NCBI GenBank assembly: GCA_026874595.1 | Contig: CM049317.1 | Span: forward strand, 13,322,882-13,386,881 | Length of the DNA: 64,000 bases | Direction of reading: 5' to 3' | From: Sipunculus nudus | Taxonomy: Eukaryota; Annelida; Sipuncula; Golfingiida; Sipunculidae | Translations under genes and position numbers: made by a program | The notes under the pieces: model-generated | The model's database searches: none | Seen by the model: only the letters and a program-made list of their open reading frames with translations | Told to the model about the DNA's origin: nothing | In this document: positions 11,981-23,940 of the stretch, piece after piece | How positions within the stretch are numbered: position 1 is the first letter of the stretch | Layout of the letters: the number at the start of each line of letters is the position of its first letter

Positions 11981-12457
11981 TCACACTCACTATATAAATC
12001 TAATATTCTGTCTGTAAGTACCAAGTCCTAGATCAGAGGAATAGGAATAACCCATACTTTAGGAGTTCACCTCATAACAAAAAGGGTTGTGCAAATCGAT
12101 GTCTTCAGCGAAAGGTTGGAAATATAAATGTTACACCTTGCATTGTCCATTTTCCTTGATTTATGATTTTTCCCTAGTTTATTCATAAATATTAGATTAT
12201 AAAGTGAATTCAGTATACATTTCTTTCCCTTGAAATATACATGTATACAGCTGCTGCATATCGTCCGTGAAATTGCACAGCCATAATACATTCAATATAT
12301 TGCTAAGTCATCTATACCGTTATATCATCAACTGAATCAGCATTATCGACACATTTATTTCTTGGATTTAATTGGTAAACGTCATCTCTTTATGATCGGA
12401 TGTATTGGTAAATAACTGTTTTTAGAAGTTGATTTTAGAATCAGATGTGTCCTGTGA

Positions 12458-12613
12458 ATGAACGTACAAATATTTACTGTACATATAATGGTACTGATGT
12501 TTACACTTTTGTCTAGCTACTGCTACTGCAGTTACGGAGAGAACATAAATAAAACATCACTGGTGAAAAAGACGAGTCAAAAGTATGAAAACGGAGGGAA
12601 AACGTCAGATAAA
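12458..12613 (+). CDS. Possible first coding exon of a small secreted peptide (unrecognised)
   Basis: The ATG at 12458 sits directly after an in-frame TGA, so the start is fixed if this is coding. The first 26 or so residues look like a signal peptide (a hydrophobic run with VLMFTLLSSYCYC), followed by a polar Lys/Asn/Ser-rich segment with one KK. A possible donor (AAAG|GTATAT) lies at 12613/12614, and reading through it ends within 14 codons at 12655. A T-rich acceptor (GATTTTAG) ends at 12438. An earlier out-of-frame ATG at 12445 weakens the case. No family is recognised and no second exon was found. It could be chance. Confidence 0.22.
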
Positions 12614-13476
12614 GGTATATTAAAGCTACAAATGTATCAAACGTATCATTTTTGATAAATGAATATGTAATCCGACAGTTATATTACATGGAACATTTTA
12701 TGAACAATTATGAAAAAATTTAATAATTTTTTAACCAAAATAAATCGGTTAAATCATAAAGCATTCCATGTAAAAGTTATATGTGGACATTTATGTATTG
12801 TAACAATACAGTTACCTTTTTGCTCTGTTCCCTGTACTCTAATTGCTCTTTTTATGGGACTGACATCACAAGGTATTCGAAATATATTTATTATCTCAGG
12901 CGCAATTTTAGTTCAAGACATCTGTTACAAAATAAGTAGGAAAAATTTTTTTTTTCTTAAGAGAAATTAAGAAAATAAAGAATAAAGCAATATAGGAAAG
13001 GTAGCACCGTCACGCAGGCTGAGTGACCAATTTTAACACAGGCTGCACAGGCCCTAATTGCCTGCATATATTTAAATGCAGAAGACACTAAATGAAAAGT
13101 ATTCGGCAGAGCGCAGATATAACGGAAAAGTTAGGTTCTCGTCAAAGACAGGAGGAAAAAATCATTAATTGTACGACTTATCTGTGGTACACAGACTTGT
13201 GTAGGGTAAGAGCTCTGGAGGCGGAAGAGTTAATTGAGACGCATGAACACTGCAGTCTCAGATGGCGCCACTGTCGATCCTCCACCTTTGCTACTTCTTG
13301 TATCTGAACAATATTCCATTGGTGTACTAGCTGCATGACTTCGGTTAACAAATAACGTTTACTGAGTTAATAAACGGGCTGTCCAAAATGCTAAATTAAT
13401 TCTCTGTAGGGGAAAAATCTTAAAATGAGCATGCATGGAGAACAAGACACCAAGACCAGGACCAAGAGATCATCTG

Positions 13477-13477
<1 letters not shown>

Positions 13478-13511
<34 letters not shown>
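13478..13511. repeat. (AT)n microsatellite
   Basis: Uninterrupted AT run. Confidence 0.95.
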
Positions 13512-13516
<5 letters not shown>

Positions 13517-13734
13517 AAGCAATATTATTTTGGGACGGATCGGTAAATTGAAATTTACAGCTCTCTGATGGTAAATCGGTACAACATCTCCTTATGTCAC
13601 TGATTCCAAACTGAATTAAATGACTTCTTACTTTTGCTTATTTTCGGCTCTCCCACAAAAGTTCATAAGATTTGATATAAGACCTTTCTGAGTTATTTTG
13701 TGGACAAACAAGATAGGAGCCGCGTTCGTGGTTA

Positions 13735-13803
13735 TGACGTCATAATGATAAAATAGTGGAGCCATCATGTGACCTTGATGACGTAATAGGAATGGATATA
13801 AAA
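13735..13803 (+). promoter_or_regulatory. Candidate double-CRE + TATA promoter
   Basis: TGACGTCA at 13735-13742, TGACGTAA at 13779-13786 and TATAAAA at 13797-13803. The predicted start is near 13827. The first ATG downstream (13892) opens a 39-codon ORF ending at 14011 with no recognisable features. The motif cluster is real, but a transcript is not shown. Confidence 0.3.
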
Positions 13804-14094
13804 TAGGACAACCTCTACTGGATAGGGTTTCCTTATTTTAGTACACGCAAATCAGGCCATCTGGTCCTCAAGAGAAAAACAAATAAAAATAATGGAAAAA
13901 ATACAAATTGTCAGAAATCGACGAGCGTTGCGTCTGTTTGTCTCAAACGTTTCTGTTAATTTTAATGAAATTTTGAGGGCGACAAATCCAGATTTGAGAA
14001 TAAGTTACTGACTTTTCGGGAAATAATCAAGATGATAAATTACATCGATGAAGATCAGTTACAGCATTTTAACAATGACGAAGTCGTGTCAACA

Positions 14095-14890
14095 ACATGA
14101 GAGTCCGAGTGCAAGTCCGAGTCAGGTCACCTGAGTCGAAGTCCGAGTCACTGAGAGTCGAGCTAAGTTTCCTTTCTTCAAGTCCGAGTAATTCAGAACA
14201 AGAGTCAAAGTCCGAGTCTCAGTCCAATACAAATTGCCTTATAAAAAGACATTTGAAACAGAAATTTTAGATTGTTATGTGTAATCTATATAAGTTTATT
14301 TATGTTTGTTTGTTTGTTTGGCTTTTATTTCCTCCAAAAATGAAGATTATACAAAATATACAAGATATCAATATTAGAACAATCATTGGTTACAGTGTTT
14401 ATGAAACTTTTCAAAGTATTATTATTAGTACTACCATCATCAGCACCATAACCATAATAACACTATCATTAATAATAACAATAATAATAACAACAATAAT
14501 AATAACAACAATAATAATAATTATAATAATAAATATCTTAATGAAATAAAAGCAATACTAACAACATCAAGACAGCATTATATATACAAACAAGAGTCAA
14601 CGTCCGAGTCTCAGTCCAATACAAATTGTCTTATAAAAAGACATTTGAAACAGAAATTTTAGATTGTCGTGTGTAATCTATATTAGTTTATATATGCTAT
14701 TTACTTGTATGTTTAATTACATTAAGCTCCCGATGTCCTCTTGATGGTCCCTGGGATTTTAGTAATCAGGACGTGAGAACTATGAAAGATAACTCGAGTC
14801 CTGAACTCGGTGTCCGAGTACAAGTTCGAGTCCAGAACCCTCGAGTTCAAGTCCCAGTCCCTAAAAAGTGGACTCAAGTCCTATATCAAT
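14095..14890. repeat. GAGTCC/GGACTC repeat element with internal 100-bp direct duplication
   Basis: Blocks rich in GTCCGAGTC and GAGTCGAAG occur at 14098-14220 and 14590-14625, with further copies at 14795-14885. A block of about 100 bp (from CAGTCCAATACAAATTG to GTGTAATCTAT) is present twice, at about 14187-14297 and 14592-14700, nearly identical. An AAT/ACA triplet tract (14452-14533) lies between. Related elements occur at 51245-51625 and 61010-61450. Confidence 0.75.
14452..14533. repeat. (AAT/ACA)n triplet tract
   Basis: Imperfect AATAATAACAAC array between the two copies of the 100-bp duplication. Confidence 0.85.
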
Positions 14891-15639
14891 GGTGCTCTCT
14901 GCTGTGTGAATGTTGTTCTGGGGGAAATCGTTCGTGAAATGATTTTTGAATACCTGCGTCGACTGAGTTTCCTGAAGACCAAGTACGGAATACCTGTTAT
15001 ATATAAACATCTCAACCATGGTCACGTGGTTACCAGGGCTGCTACGGGAGATCACTTATATATTGATTATCGTTTTATTGAAGTTATTGATGAGTGATAT
15101 GATATTGATCTTTTTAAAATTAACTATACATTAAATTCGCCATATAATTTTTAACAATTTGTAATTTTATATAGTTCACAAGTTTACATATGTAAATCAA
15201 TATTTCTCAGCCATTCAGATTTCTAAAACTATCTTAATACAAAATACGGAGTTGCAAATATTAAATGATGGTAGGTTTTTAACTGGGTTACCGAGTGCTT
15301 TGATCCATTATGGCACACGCTATGCTGCTCATCTTTGTCATTACATTTGCAATGGGAACATTTATCTAGCGACTAGTGGTTTTGCACTAAACTTTTTAAT
15401 CTTATGTTCAGGGATATACGCATATCCAAACTGAGATATATCGGCTCAACTAAAAGAGGCTCCCCTGCATTTCCTATAAGGACTAAACTCTTTCGGTCCC
15501 CTAAATCATTTTGAATGTTAACAGAATAAACTAGAATGGCTTTGTATTTGCAGCGCTAAAACAGATATATGTCTCCCCCTATGGGCCATCCCAAAACATT
15601 AGGGGTAAAAAAAGCACTATCTCAAAACAATAATTCTAG

Positions 15640-16205
15640 TTTCAGCAGATTTGACCTTGAAATTCACGGTCACTACTTTTCGAACTCCGATTTGAACTGG
15701 TGTGTCAAATTTGAGGACAAAATGTGAAATACTTATATAGTTATGGGGTTCAAATCAATTTCAAATTTCGGCAGATTTGACCTTGAAGATGAAGGTCAAG
15801 GTTTAGCATTCCTTTCTGAGATTTCATTGGGAACAATGAGTGTTTAAAAGAGTGTATGCAGCCCTTAAAAAATTATCGCGTTCACATGAAATAACTATTA
15901 TTCGACCGATTTGACCTTGAAGATCATGGTCGAGGTCACCGGCTTTCAAACTCCTCCTGGTAAAAACAATTGGTGTACCAAATTTGAGGACAAAATAATA
16001 AATACTTCAAAAGTTATGAGGTTCACAAAACTTCACATTTCGGCAGATTTGACCTTGAAGATGAAGGTCAAGGTCACCAGGTTTTGAACTCGTCCAAAAT
16101 TTTTGGATGAACAATGAATGTTTAAAACTTTGGAGGAAATTATGCAATTCTTCAAAAGTTATCGCGTTCACAAGATATCCTACAGACGACGACGACAGAC
16201 GATGG
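15640..16205 (+). repeat. Tandem array of TTTGACCTTGAAGATGAAGGTC units
   Basis: GATTTGACCTTGAA starts at 15648, 15774, 15908 and 16046, a spacing of 126-138 bases. Units 1 and 3 resemble each other (CCAAATTTGAGGACAAAAT), as do units 2 and 4 (AACAATGARTGTTTAAAA, TTATCGCGTTCAC). The true unit is therefore a dimer of about 260-270 bp. The array ends in a GACGACGACGACAGACG tail, as in dispersed invertebrate repeats. Short ORFs over it are artefacts. Confidence 0.8.
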
Positions 16206-17825
16206 CACTGAAAACAACATGTCTTTCCTCGAAGGGGGGATATGAAAAGCAATACGTCTATATGAAGACAAAGAAAGCGCCCTTTTTTTGCCCATACAAA
16301 CGTTGTTTTAACAGTGTGTTCCAGGGTATATTTTGACGTGTAGTAGATCCTTATTTGTTTAGTTGTAATGAAATACGTGCCATTGTAATTCTATATTTGT
16401 GTGGTTTTCAAATGTAATTTCTCAACCATGAAAAAATAATCGAAATTCATCTATCGTATCAAGGCAAACACAGCATTTAATTGGCTCTGGTATGAGTTTG
16501 AAAACATTCTATTATCTTTCTGTAATGATTATATATATTTCGTCATATTTTCATTCATAAGTCATAATCATCATATTATATAAATGAGTTATATATAGAA
16601 ACTCGAGAACAAATAGTAATGATTTAGCCTTAAAATTAAAATGCCACTGCCTGTAATGATCATGGTCGATTGGACTTCAACTGTTTTTTAAGTGGGCCCT
16701 TTAGGTCGTGTTTTATGCTGACGGAGAAGGCATGAGTTTATGAAGTTCTAAATTTCCTCTCTAACTTGTGTAAATCACGTTGTATGGAGCTTATAATCCC
16801 ACCCAGTTTCACAAGTAGACTTGGGACCAAATTGTACTATCTTAGTCTATAGCTATAATTATAGTCACCCAGCAACACAGGTATCCTTGACAATACCGTG
16901 ATCTCTGTATCATATGGTGGTAATTGACGAACCATGTTCGTGAAGATGAGAGTAAACACGGCCTCAACTCTCTGCCATCAATCTCGGTCAATTATACTGC
17001 ATGCCCGCTCCTTTCTGTCCCGTATATGACACCTATGTTATGGTCGCTGCGCAGACTCGGACTCACAAGAGAACGACGCTGCTGTTTAAGGTTTTTGGGC
17101 TCACAATCTGAGCCCCACAATGCAAGGCGCGGCCGCTACATAAAAAGATGGCGCAGGTATAAATATGGGGAAGGGGGTAATATAGTTCGTTACAATACAG
17201 TGGATAAGAATTGTTTCAAGGCAAATTACATAATTATGAATGTTTTGTGGTAAGGACTTCACGGAATAAGCAATTAATAGTTTGCAAGCATTCGCATGTG
17301 AATTGTAAACAGAAGGTGTTCCTCGAAATGTAACAAATTAAATTGTACAGTTTGATAAATGAGACAAGTAGTTTCGGCCGTCCAACAAGGCCTAACAGGA
17401 GGAGATTCGTTTTGAGTAGAAACGATCTCTGGCGGAAGGATGATGTTATGGTAGTGTGTCTGCCATGGATATCACAGTTACTCCAATGTCAACAGAAACC
17501 TATAAGATAAGATACCACCAGAAGATACAAGAGAAAGATAACACCCCTCAGGGATTAATTAAGTTTTGTTCTAACAAGCAATCAGATCATTACATAAACC
17601 AACATTCTTTCCGGACGATGCTTGACCTTTTTATGAATTATTTTAATTTAGAATTTCCTCACATTTATCTTACTTTTGGATATTTTATTCTGATATTTTG
17701 GGACGATCATTGACGCCGAGTTCATTAAAAATGAAATGGTTCCTAATGAAAGAAAGCTTGGATGCGCTTAGCCGGAACATGCCGGACACTTGCAGTTTGA
17801 ACTACACAAATAAACTAAAAATCTG

Positions 17826-18105
17826 CATCCAAAGAATGCGAGCCTCCGCCATGCGAGGGTTCACATTGTGGGATACGCCTCAAACCATGTTTGCATTCAC
17901 TTATTCAGCCCATATTCCCAGATTAATTCGTGCAAAAGTGACTATATATTTGATGACGTTCCTGAAAACGGATCATGCAGCGCCTCCACACCAAAATCTA
18001 GTCAATTCTGCTTTAGCTCATTCCCAAAATGCCTGATAATCATGAAATTCCATTCATGATTGCGTGAGTGATGTTGTCATCAACACAATCACACACACAC
18101 AAACT
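17826..18105 (+). mobile_element. Non-LTR retrotransposon 3' tail, copy 2
   Basis: Matches the element at 9955-10322 in order: GAATGCGAGCCTCCGCCATG, CTTATTCAGCCCATATTCCC, ATTCATGATTGCGTGAG and an (ACAC)n tail. It is diverged and has small indels. The ORFs crossing it are not genes. Confidence 0.55.
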
Positions 18106-18794
18106 AACGGGCATGGACGCATACCCGCCTGATGACACTATTAATAGTAAAGGGGGCTACGGCCTTATCATAAGTCAACAGGCCATTTGTTAAAGGGGTA
18201 CTGTTTGGACAACAATTTCGAGGTAAACAGAATGAAAAGGAGAGCACTTCGGCAGGAATAACAGGATTTGCGGATGTCCTGGATGTATATGTATCTCAGT
18301 TATCATTTGTTGGTCTGTCATATGAGACAAAAAAGGTGAAGGGGATTTAGTACACATCACCAGTAACAAAAAAAAAATATTTTTTTTAATAGGCTCAGTC
18401 ATATAACAGACCTGGCCCTATCAGTTGCTGCCCTCTTGAATCCCAACGGTTTACTAATTTAATACGTTTTTGTTAAATCACACTGATACACGGGGAGATT
18501 TTGGCATAAGTTACCACCGAGAAATGAGTATAAACTGTGTACATGTATACCTTGTCATGGCATCGCTATGCCCCATTTATGAATTATACGTACGTATTGT
18601 ATACGAAGTAGTGTTATGACTTTTGAAATGTGCATCAGGTAATGAGATGGAATTAAACGGTTATTTACATACCTACATTTTATTTCCGTGTCACTGCGGG
18701 TGAGCGAAAATAGGAGAGCGTAAATACAGTGAAACTGAAGTTGGAATCTATAATATAGTAAACACGGTATACATACTGTTGTGCTGAATGATTA

Positions 18795-18965
18795 CTAGTC
18801 CAGTGGTTAAGCGCCTATATTTGGAAGAATGGTGCAAAAAATAAAAGAAGCATAAGAATTTGGTTAAAGTTTTCTTTGGAGGTAAATGATTAATTTCAGA
18901 AATTGGACCAAGCTGAAAATATACTATCTTGGCCAAAATCCAAGGAAGCGGCTGAGTGACCACCA
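18795..18965 (+). repeat. Dispersed repeat, copy A of an adjacent pair
   Basis: Begins with a tRNA A-box-like AGTGGTTAAGCG, then GATTAATTTCAGAAATTGGACCAAG, CTTGGCCAAAATCCAAGGAAG and ending GTGACCACC. It matches copy B at about 19115-19290 block for block at low identity. Confidence 0.5.
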
Positions 18966-19114
18966 GATTAAAAGATGTTTATACCTTCAGTTACAATGTC
19001 CTTAAAAACAAGTACTCTTATTTCTATGTTTTATGGGCTAAGAAATTCTTTTGTTTTGTTCAAACTCTCTACAGGCACTCATTAGCTGTTTTTAGCAGAA
19101 TTTTTGCAATAATC

Positions 19115-19290
19115 CCATTAATCAAGCGGTTACACTGATATCTAGAGGAATTATGCAAAAGATGACAGAAGAATGAATCTTGTCAAAATAATTGTCCAGA
19201 CCATCATCAATATTTTCAAATATGGGGCCAAGCAGAATTCACCTTGTCTTGGTCAGAATCGAAGAAGACGACTTAGATGGCCGCCGAATA
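19115..19290 (+). repeat. Dispersed repeat, copy B of an adjacent pair
   Basis: CAAGCGGTTACACTG, CAATATTTTCAAATATGGGG, CTTGGTCAGAATCGAAGAAG and ATGGCCGCC follow the same order as copy A. Both are decayed and head in the same direction. Confidence 0.5.
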
Positions 19291-19568
19291 TAAGAATAAC
19301 ATCAAATCTGGTAATATGTGTCCAAGAATGCAGTGCAAGTGCACTATTTCTTTATTTTGGGGGGTCGAGAAATCCATTTATAAGGGTTTAAAGTCTGTAG
19401 ATTGACTCCGTGAATGAAATCTGGTTTCATTGGTATTGAAATGTGCTAAAATTGCCGTTTTACCAGCGCATCGAACGACAAACTTATATTTTGATACTTT
19501 GCTGAAATGATTATTTATGTTAATTTTAAGTATTTGAACATTATGTCTCTTTCAATATAATGAAAAGG

Positions 19569-19735
19569 ACAGCCAAGTGGTAAATCGCCCGGCTCTCTCC
19601 ACTGGAGACTAAGGTTCTATCTCCGGTTTTTGCTTTGAAAGTAGGCTGTAGTGGCCCGCAAAAGGTCGGTGGTATTCTCCATATCATCTGATTCCGACCA
19701 CCCCTACCGAACGCCGCCATCTGAACCATGGAGAG
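19569..19735 (+). mobile_element. tRNA-derived SINE with a central domain
   Basis: The head has AGCCAAGTGGTAAATCGCCC (A-box region) and GGTTCTATCTCC (B box). The body, AGTGGCCCGCAAAAGGTCGG followed by TGGTATTCTCC, recurs inverted at about 22010-22105. Sharing a body with a second copy supports a SINE family rather than a degraded tRNA gene. Confidence 0.55.
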
Positions 19736-20109
19736 TGGCTTGTATAAGTAATTATAATGGTTGTAAAATAAAATTTGTTTATAATTTTTATATTAGAATG
19801 AATGCGTGCATGGCAGGATACACCCACGTAGAGGCTCACACCTGTCACATTTATAGATTCAATTACTCTTTTGCCTTGAGGCACTGTTGCAGCTTTCAGA
19901 CTCTTTGCTTGCATAACGACAGAATCACTACATATTTAAAGGCTCATAACATTACGCCGTATGATATATTTTCTTATTAAAGGATAGGTTTAGGCCTGTT
20001 GGTATTTTATTGGATTTATAAGATTTTCCATACGGTAAAGAAGATATGTTATTAGAAAGAAGTCATAACCTTTCGTTAAGACATTAGAGCAAATCTTTTT
20101 GTTTCTGGT

Positions 20110-20212
20110 GAGATTTCACCATTATGCCATTGAGACATAGACGGATTTCGAACTGGGGACTTACAAATGTGAGGTCCAATGCCTTAACCACTAGGGTACG
20201 TCCTACCCTTGT
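20110..20212 (-). mobile_element. tRNA-derived SINE-like element
   Basis: On the minus strand TAGTGGTTAAGG (A box, about 20193-20182) and AGTTCGAAATCC (B box, about 20154-20143) have tRNA-like spacing. The downstream sequence does not close an acceptor stem, so this is read as a SINE head, not a tRNA gene. Confidence 0.5.
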
Positions 20213-21319
20213 ATATGCTATTTTTGTACTGTACTGATGGTACCTGACAGAATCAGAACACTTGTAGACACTTGTGTAGTTTGTAGTTTACCTGCTACTT
20301 GGTAAAATAAAACATGATCCTTACCAATAAGCTGACATTGATTTTAATTTCCCGTGGTCTTAAAATACTTTCTTTTCTTACATAATGCACACGTTTTATA
20401 AGTGTAGTACTTATATAGTTACTACATTAATTTGAAATGATTTATCAACATGTGCACAAGATGCAACATTAGAGATCTAAATGAGTCTTCCACATAAGAT
20501 ATTTATTTAGTTGGAATTGATTGTGTTTTACCAGAAGAAAAACGCTCTTGTCCTGCAAAACGCAAAAGAAAATATTCAGGCATAGTTAATTAAACAATTT
20601 GCTGGCAATATTACAAAATTTGATGTAATAAAATGTCTTATTCAGTAATAATATTATTCAGTAATAATATTCAGAAATAGTATATTCTCATTAATTTATG
20701 TTTACTTGATGAAGCGAGTTGTATATGAAATACACGTTTCCCAAACATTCGGCAGTGGGAGATGAAGCTGACACAAAGAAAAAACTTAACTGTGAAAAGG
20801 TTGCCAGAGCACAGATGCTGTAAGCACAGAAAAGTTAGAATCACCAATCAATTAATTATAACTCAAACCAGCTTTGTACTGAATTTTGATGTAATCAAGA
20901 TGATGAAGATAGAATGCATGTCTAGAACCAGAGTGTGTATTATTTATATTTTTTTAACCGTGTGGTGTGAATTTGACTTCCGCCTTGCTCTTCCATTCTC
21001 TTAGCATACATCTAGGAAAGATAAGCTAGCGCGAACATTAGCAGCACGGACTCCTGAAGTTGGATATAATGAAAGTATTTTACTGACACCAAATCATGCA
21101 AAGTGAATGCCAACTCGTTGGTAATGTTCCAGTTTCATATAACAAAAATAGCATCACAGCAAAATAAAACCGTATCCACATGGGTGCTAATCATGGGATG
21201 CATTCATATCCATAGTACAAAGGTGGCATACAGCAACATGTTGTGCGCCTCTAGAGTTGTGTTGATTCCGTTTTCATGCTAGCATACGATCTAAAAACTG
21301 CACCATATACCTCATGACC

Positions 21320-21660
21320 AAATACGCCTAGAATCCATACAGCAAACAGGTGTGAGCTTCCACATATGTGCGTCCCCTGTCAAGCACGTATGTAGTCTAA
21401 ATGAATTATGAAAACAGCTTTGGTGTTCAAATACATGTAACTAGTACAGGTATATTAAATTTTATAACAGCTATGTATTTGATATTCCCAAATAACACTA
21501 ACAAAGGTTTACCTGAATGTAAAGTGGATCATAAAATTTAATATATTGATTTTAGATATCTCTCTCCTCTTCACGGTTATATCAAGCTCCTGATTTGATA
21601 CCAGATGAGTTTCTTTCACCCATCACCTCTACAAAGCAGTTAATCCATTAGTTTAATGCA
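21320..21660 (+). repeat. Duplicated segment, copy A
   Basis: Blocks AGAATCCATACAGC, GGTGTGAGCTTCCACATATG, TTTGATATTCCCAAATAACA, TATATCAAGCTCCTGATTTG and TCACCCATCACCTCTACAAA recur in the same order in copy B (21820-22430). Confidence 0.6.
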
Positions 21661-21819
21661 ATGAAAGGAGAATAAGAAAAATTATTACAATTAAACATAG
21701 CCCATCAAATGACACTTTCTTTTGAAAGTGCAGTATTCATCAAGGTTTGCCACGTTTTACCGTTGCGGTGTTGTTGAAAAAGGCACTTTTAGCACAATTT
21801 AAATGCGTACACAGAAGAC

Positions 21820-22430
21820 ATAGAATCTATACAGCTGACAGATGCGAGCTTTTGACATATGTCAGTATCCTGCCACGCACGCAATTCAGTCTGATATAAA
21901 TATAATAAGCAAGAAAAACTTAACTAGCTTGTTCAATTTATTTTAATTAATCTGTAAATTTATATTGATTGTACAATTAAATATAATTTACCATTGCAAG
22001 CCACTCTTCTTGGCTCGGATGGTGATGTTTGGTAGTGTATAGGGGTGGAGGAAATCATAGGACACTGAGAAAACCACCGAACTTGGGCAGGCCACTATGA
22101 CCCACTCTAATATGACTGATGTTAATCAGTCTTGAAAGCTGAGTGCTTTTTCCATTCGACTGTCAATTTCATTTCATTGAAACAGTACTTAAAATTAACA
22201 CGTACCGGTATATTAAATATCAGCATAGTTGGATTTATGCTTTTGATATTTCCCAACTGCAAGAACAGGTTTACTTAAGGTTAAGTTGATAGTAAAATGT
22301 AATTACATGTAGGTATATTTTAAATATCCTAATGATAAGTGTTTACAGACATATCAAGTTCCTAATTTTGACAGACAAGTTTCTTGCACTCACCACCTAT
22401 TCAAAACAATTACATTTGTTAGCATGTTAG
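21820..22430 (+). repeat. Duplicated segment, copy B, split by an insertion
   Basis: Same block order as copy A at lower identity, but interrupted by about 285 bases (roughly 21905-22190) that contain an inverted SINE body. The insertion therefore post-dates the duplication. Confidence 0.55.
22000..22115 (-). mobile_element. SINE fragment (same body as the element at 19569)
   Basis: On the plus strand GGGGTGGAGGAAATCATAGG, GAGAAAACCACCGAACTTGG and GCAGGCCACT form the reverse complement of the body seen at 19640-19720. The tRNA head is not evident. Confidence 0.5.
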
Positions 22431-22662
22431 AACCCGGATCACGAAATATTTCGTAACATGGACTATGCCGCCTAGTTGCACTTGCACCGGTTGTCTTTGA
22501 ATGTTTTGAAAGTATTGTCCTTAACAGGCGACTACCTGCTGTTTCTCCATTTATGAATAACTTAGAGTTTGCTTACAGAAAGAACAGTAGTGAAGAGTAT
22601 GTCACTTTGACGGTTCAAAATAACATAAATACCAACATTTAGGCAAAAAAAAAATTACGTTT

Positions 22663-22955
22663 GGTTCTCAGACACTTTTTTTCATAGATCAATGCGGGCG
22701 GGCGGTTTTTTTTATATTTAATTTTTGTGTATGTTTCGATAAATATGTCAGATGATAAGGGAAAAGCATGAAAATAACAGATTTATAATGCTAAACAAGT
22801 AAAAGCACTACATAACAAAGGAAATTGTATGATTTTATCTTCTTGAAAGAAATGTCCGCCAGCTGCAGCTCAAAATTGGTAAGTTTCTATTTAAAATCAA
22901 AATAAAAATTTTTGATGCGGGGGTTTAAAATTGATGCGGACGGTGCCTGAGAACC
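22663..22955. mobile_element. Short inverted-repeat (MITE-like) element
   Basis: GGTTCTCAGACAC at the left end pairs with GTGCCTGAGAACC at the right end, and GATCAATGCGGGCG pairs with the internal TTGATGCGGAC. The interior has GTCCGCC…AGCTCAAAATTGGTAAGTTT, a block that recurs near 32345-32430. No clear target duplication and no ORF. Confidence 0.6.
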
Positions 22956-23029
22956 ATATCTTTTATTTATTTATTTTTTTTTTGGCCTTACATAAAACTG
23001 GGACTTACGTAAGGGCTCTCTTTTGCAGA

Positions 23030-23940
23030 TTTCAGTTCAACAAAACACAATTTTACAAGGTCTGCTTGTTGTTAAACCAGAATACATGGGCGTTCCAGCT
23101 CAACTATACCACTGGATTTCAGACTTTTTCCTAAGGGAGAAAACAAACAGGTGTGTGTGACTAGTAAGGACAGAACGGTATATTTTGATATATTAACACT
23201 TAATACAAGAGTCCTTTGAGGCTGAGTTCCCAGCTTTGTTTACAATTTACACCAATAGTTTTGACAGCTGTATAACTGTAAATATGCTGATGACACTGTG
23301 CTCTCGGGTCTTAGTTCAAATGATGAAAAATTCATATTAATATAGACATAAAATTGTGCATATGGCCGAATTGTACAAGGCTTATAATCTTTTGCTAAAT
23401 GTTGACAAAACGGAAGAAGTTGTGTCTGATTTAAGAAAGAGATACAATGTGCTTTACCAGGTCTGCATTGACAATATTAAAGGTCTGGCAATTGTAAACA
23501 GCAACAACTATTTATGCACTATCATCAGAGATATATAAACATTAGTTTTTATTTAAAATAAATCAAGGAAGCTGAGATAGCTCCATGTTCCATGTTGACA
23601 ATATACTCCTGAAGATGTTTAATACCTCAGTAATTGAAAATGTGGCTTTGTTCAGTTTTATTGTCTGATACAACAGTGCATCCTCCTGTTAGCATTGACT
23701 GTTAGCCGAGTTAGAAAAATTTAAGAAAAATAAAGACTTATAGATTTGCCGGTCAACAACTTCGATGGCATTTAAAAAAAGTTCTCGGTAAAGTGATGTC
23801 AGTCATCCATTGAATGTGCTACATAAGCTGCTGCCATCTGGTAAGAGACCGAGGAACCAAGCATGCAAAACAGAGAGGCATGCCGCATCCTTTGCGCAAA
23901 CTTCCATATTGTTGTGCAATAGCGTTCTCATGAATGTCAT
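23030..23940 (+). pseudogene. Decayed non-LTR retrotransposon reverse transcriptase
   Basis: Fragments of a LINE reverse transcriptase can be read in order but in different frames. Around 23089-23140 is a GVP..L..WISDFF block. At 23283-23297 is the catalytic-type YADDT. At about 23395-23430 is LNVDKTEEVV. Near 23600-23660 is a LLKMF.TSVIENV…F-like block. Near 23805-23870 is HPLN…LLPSGKR, typical of the C-terminal end of CR1/Rex-like ORF2 proteins. YADDT and LNVDKTEEVV are out of frame with each other and several stops intervene, so the copy is dead. The upstream endonuclease half was not found. The clade is uncertain. Confidence 0.75.
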
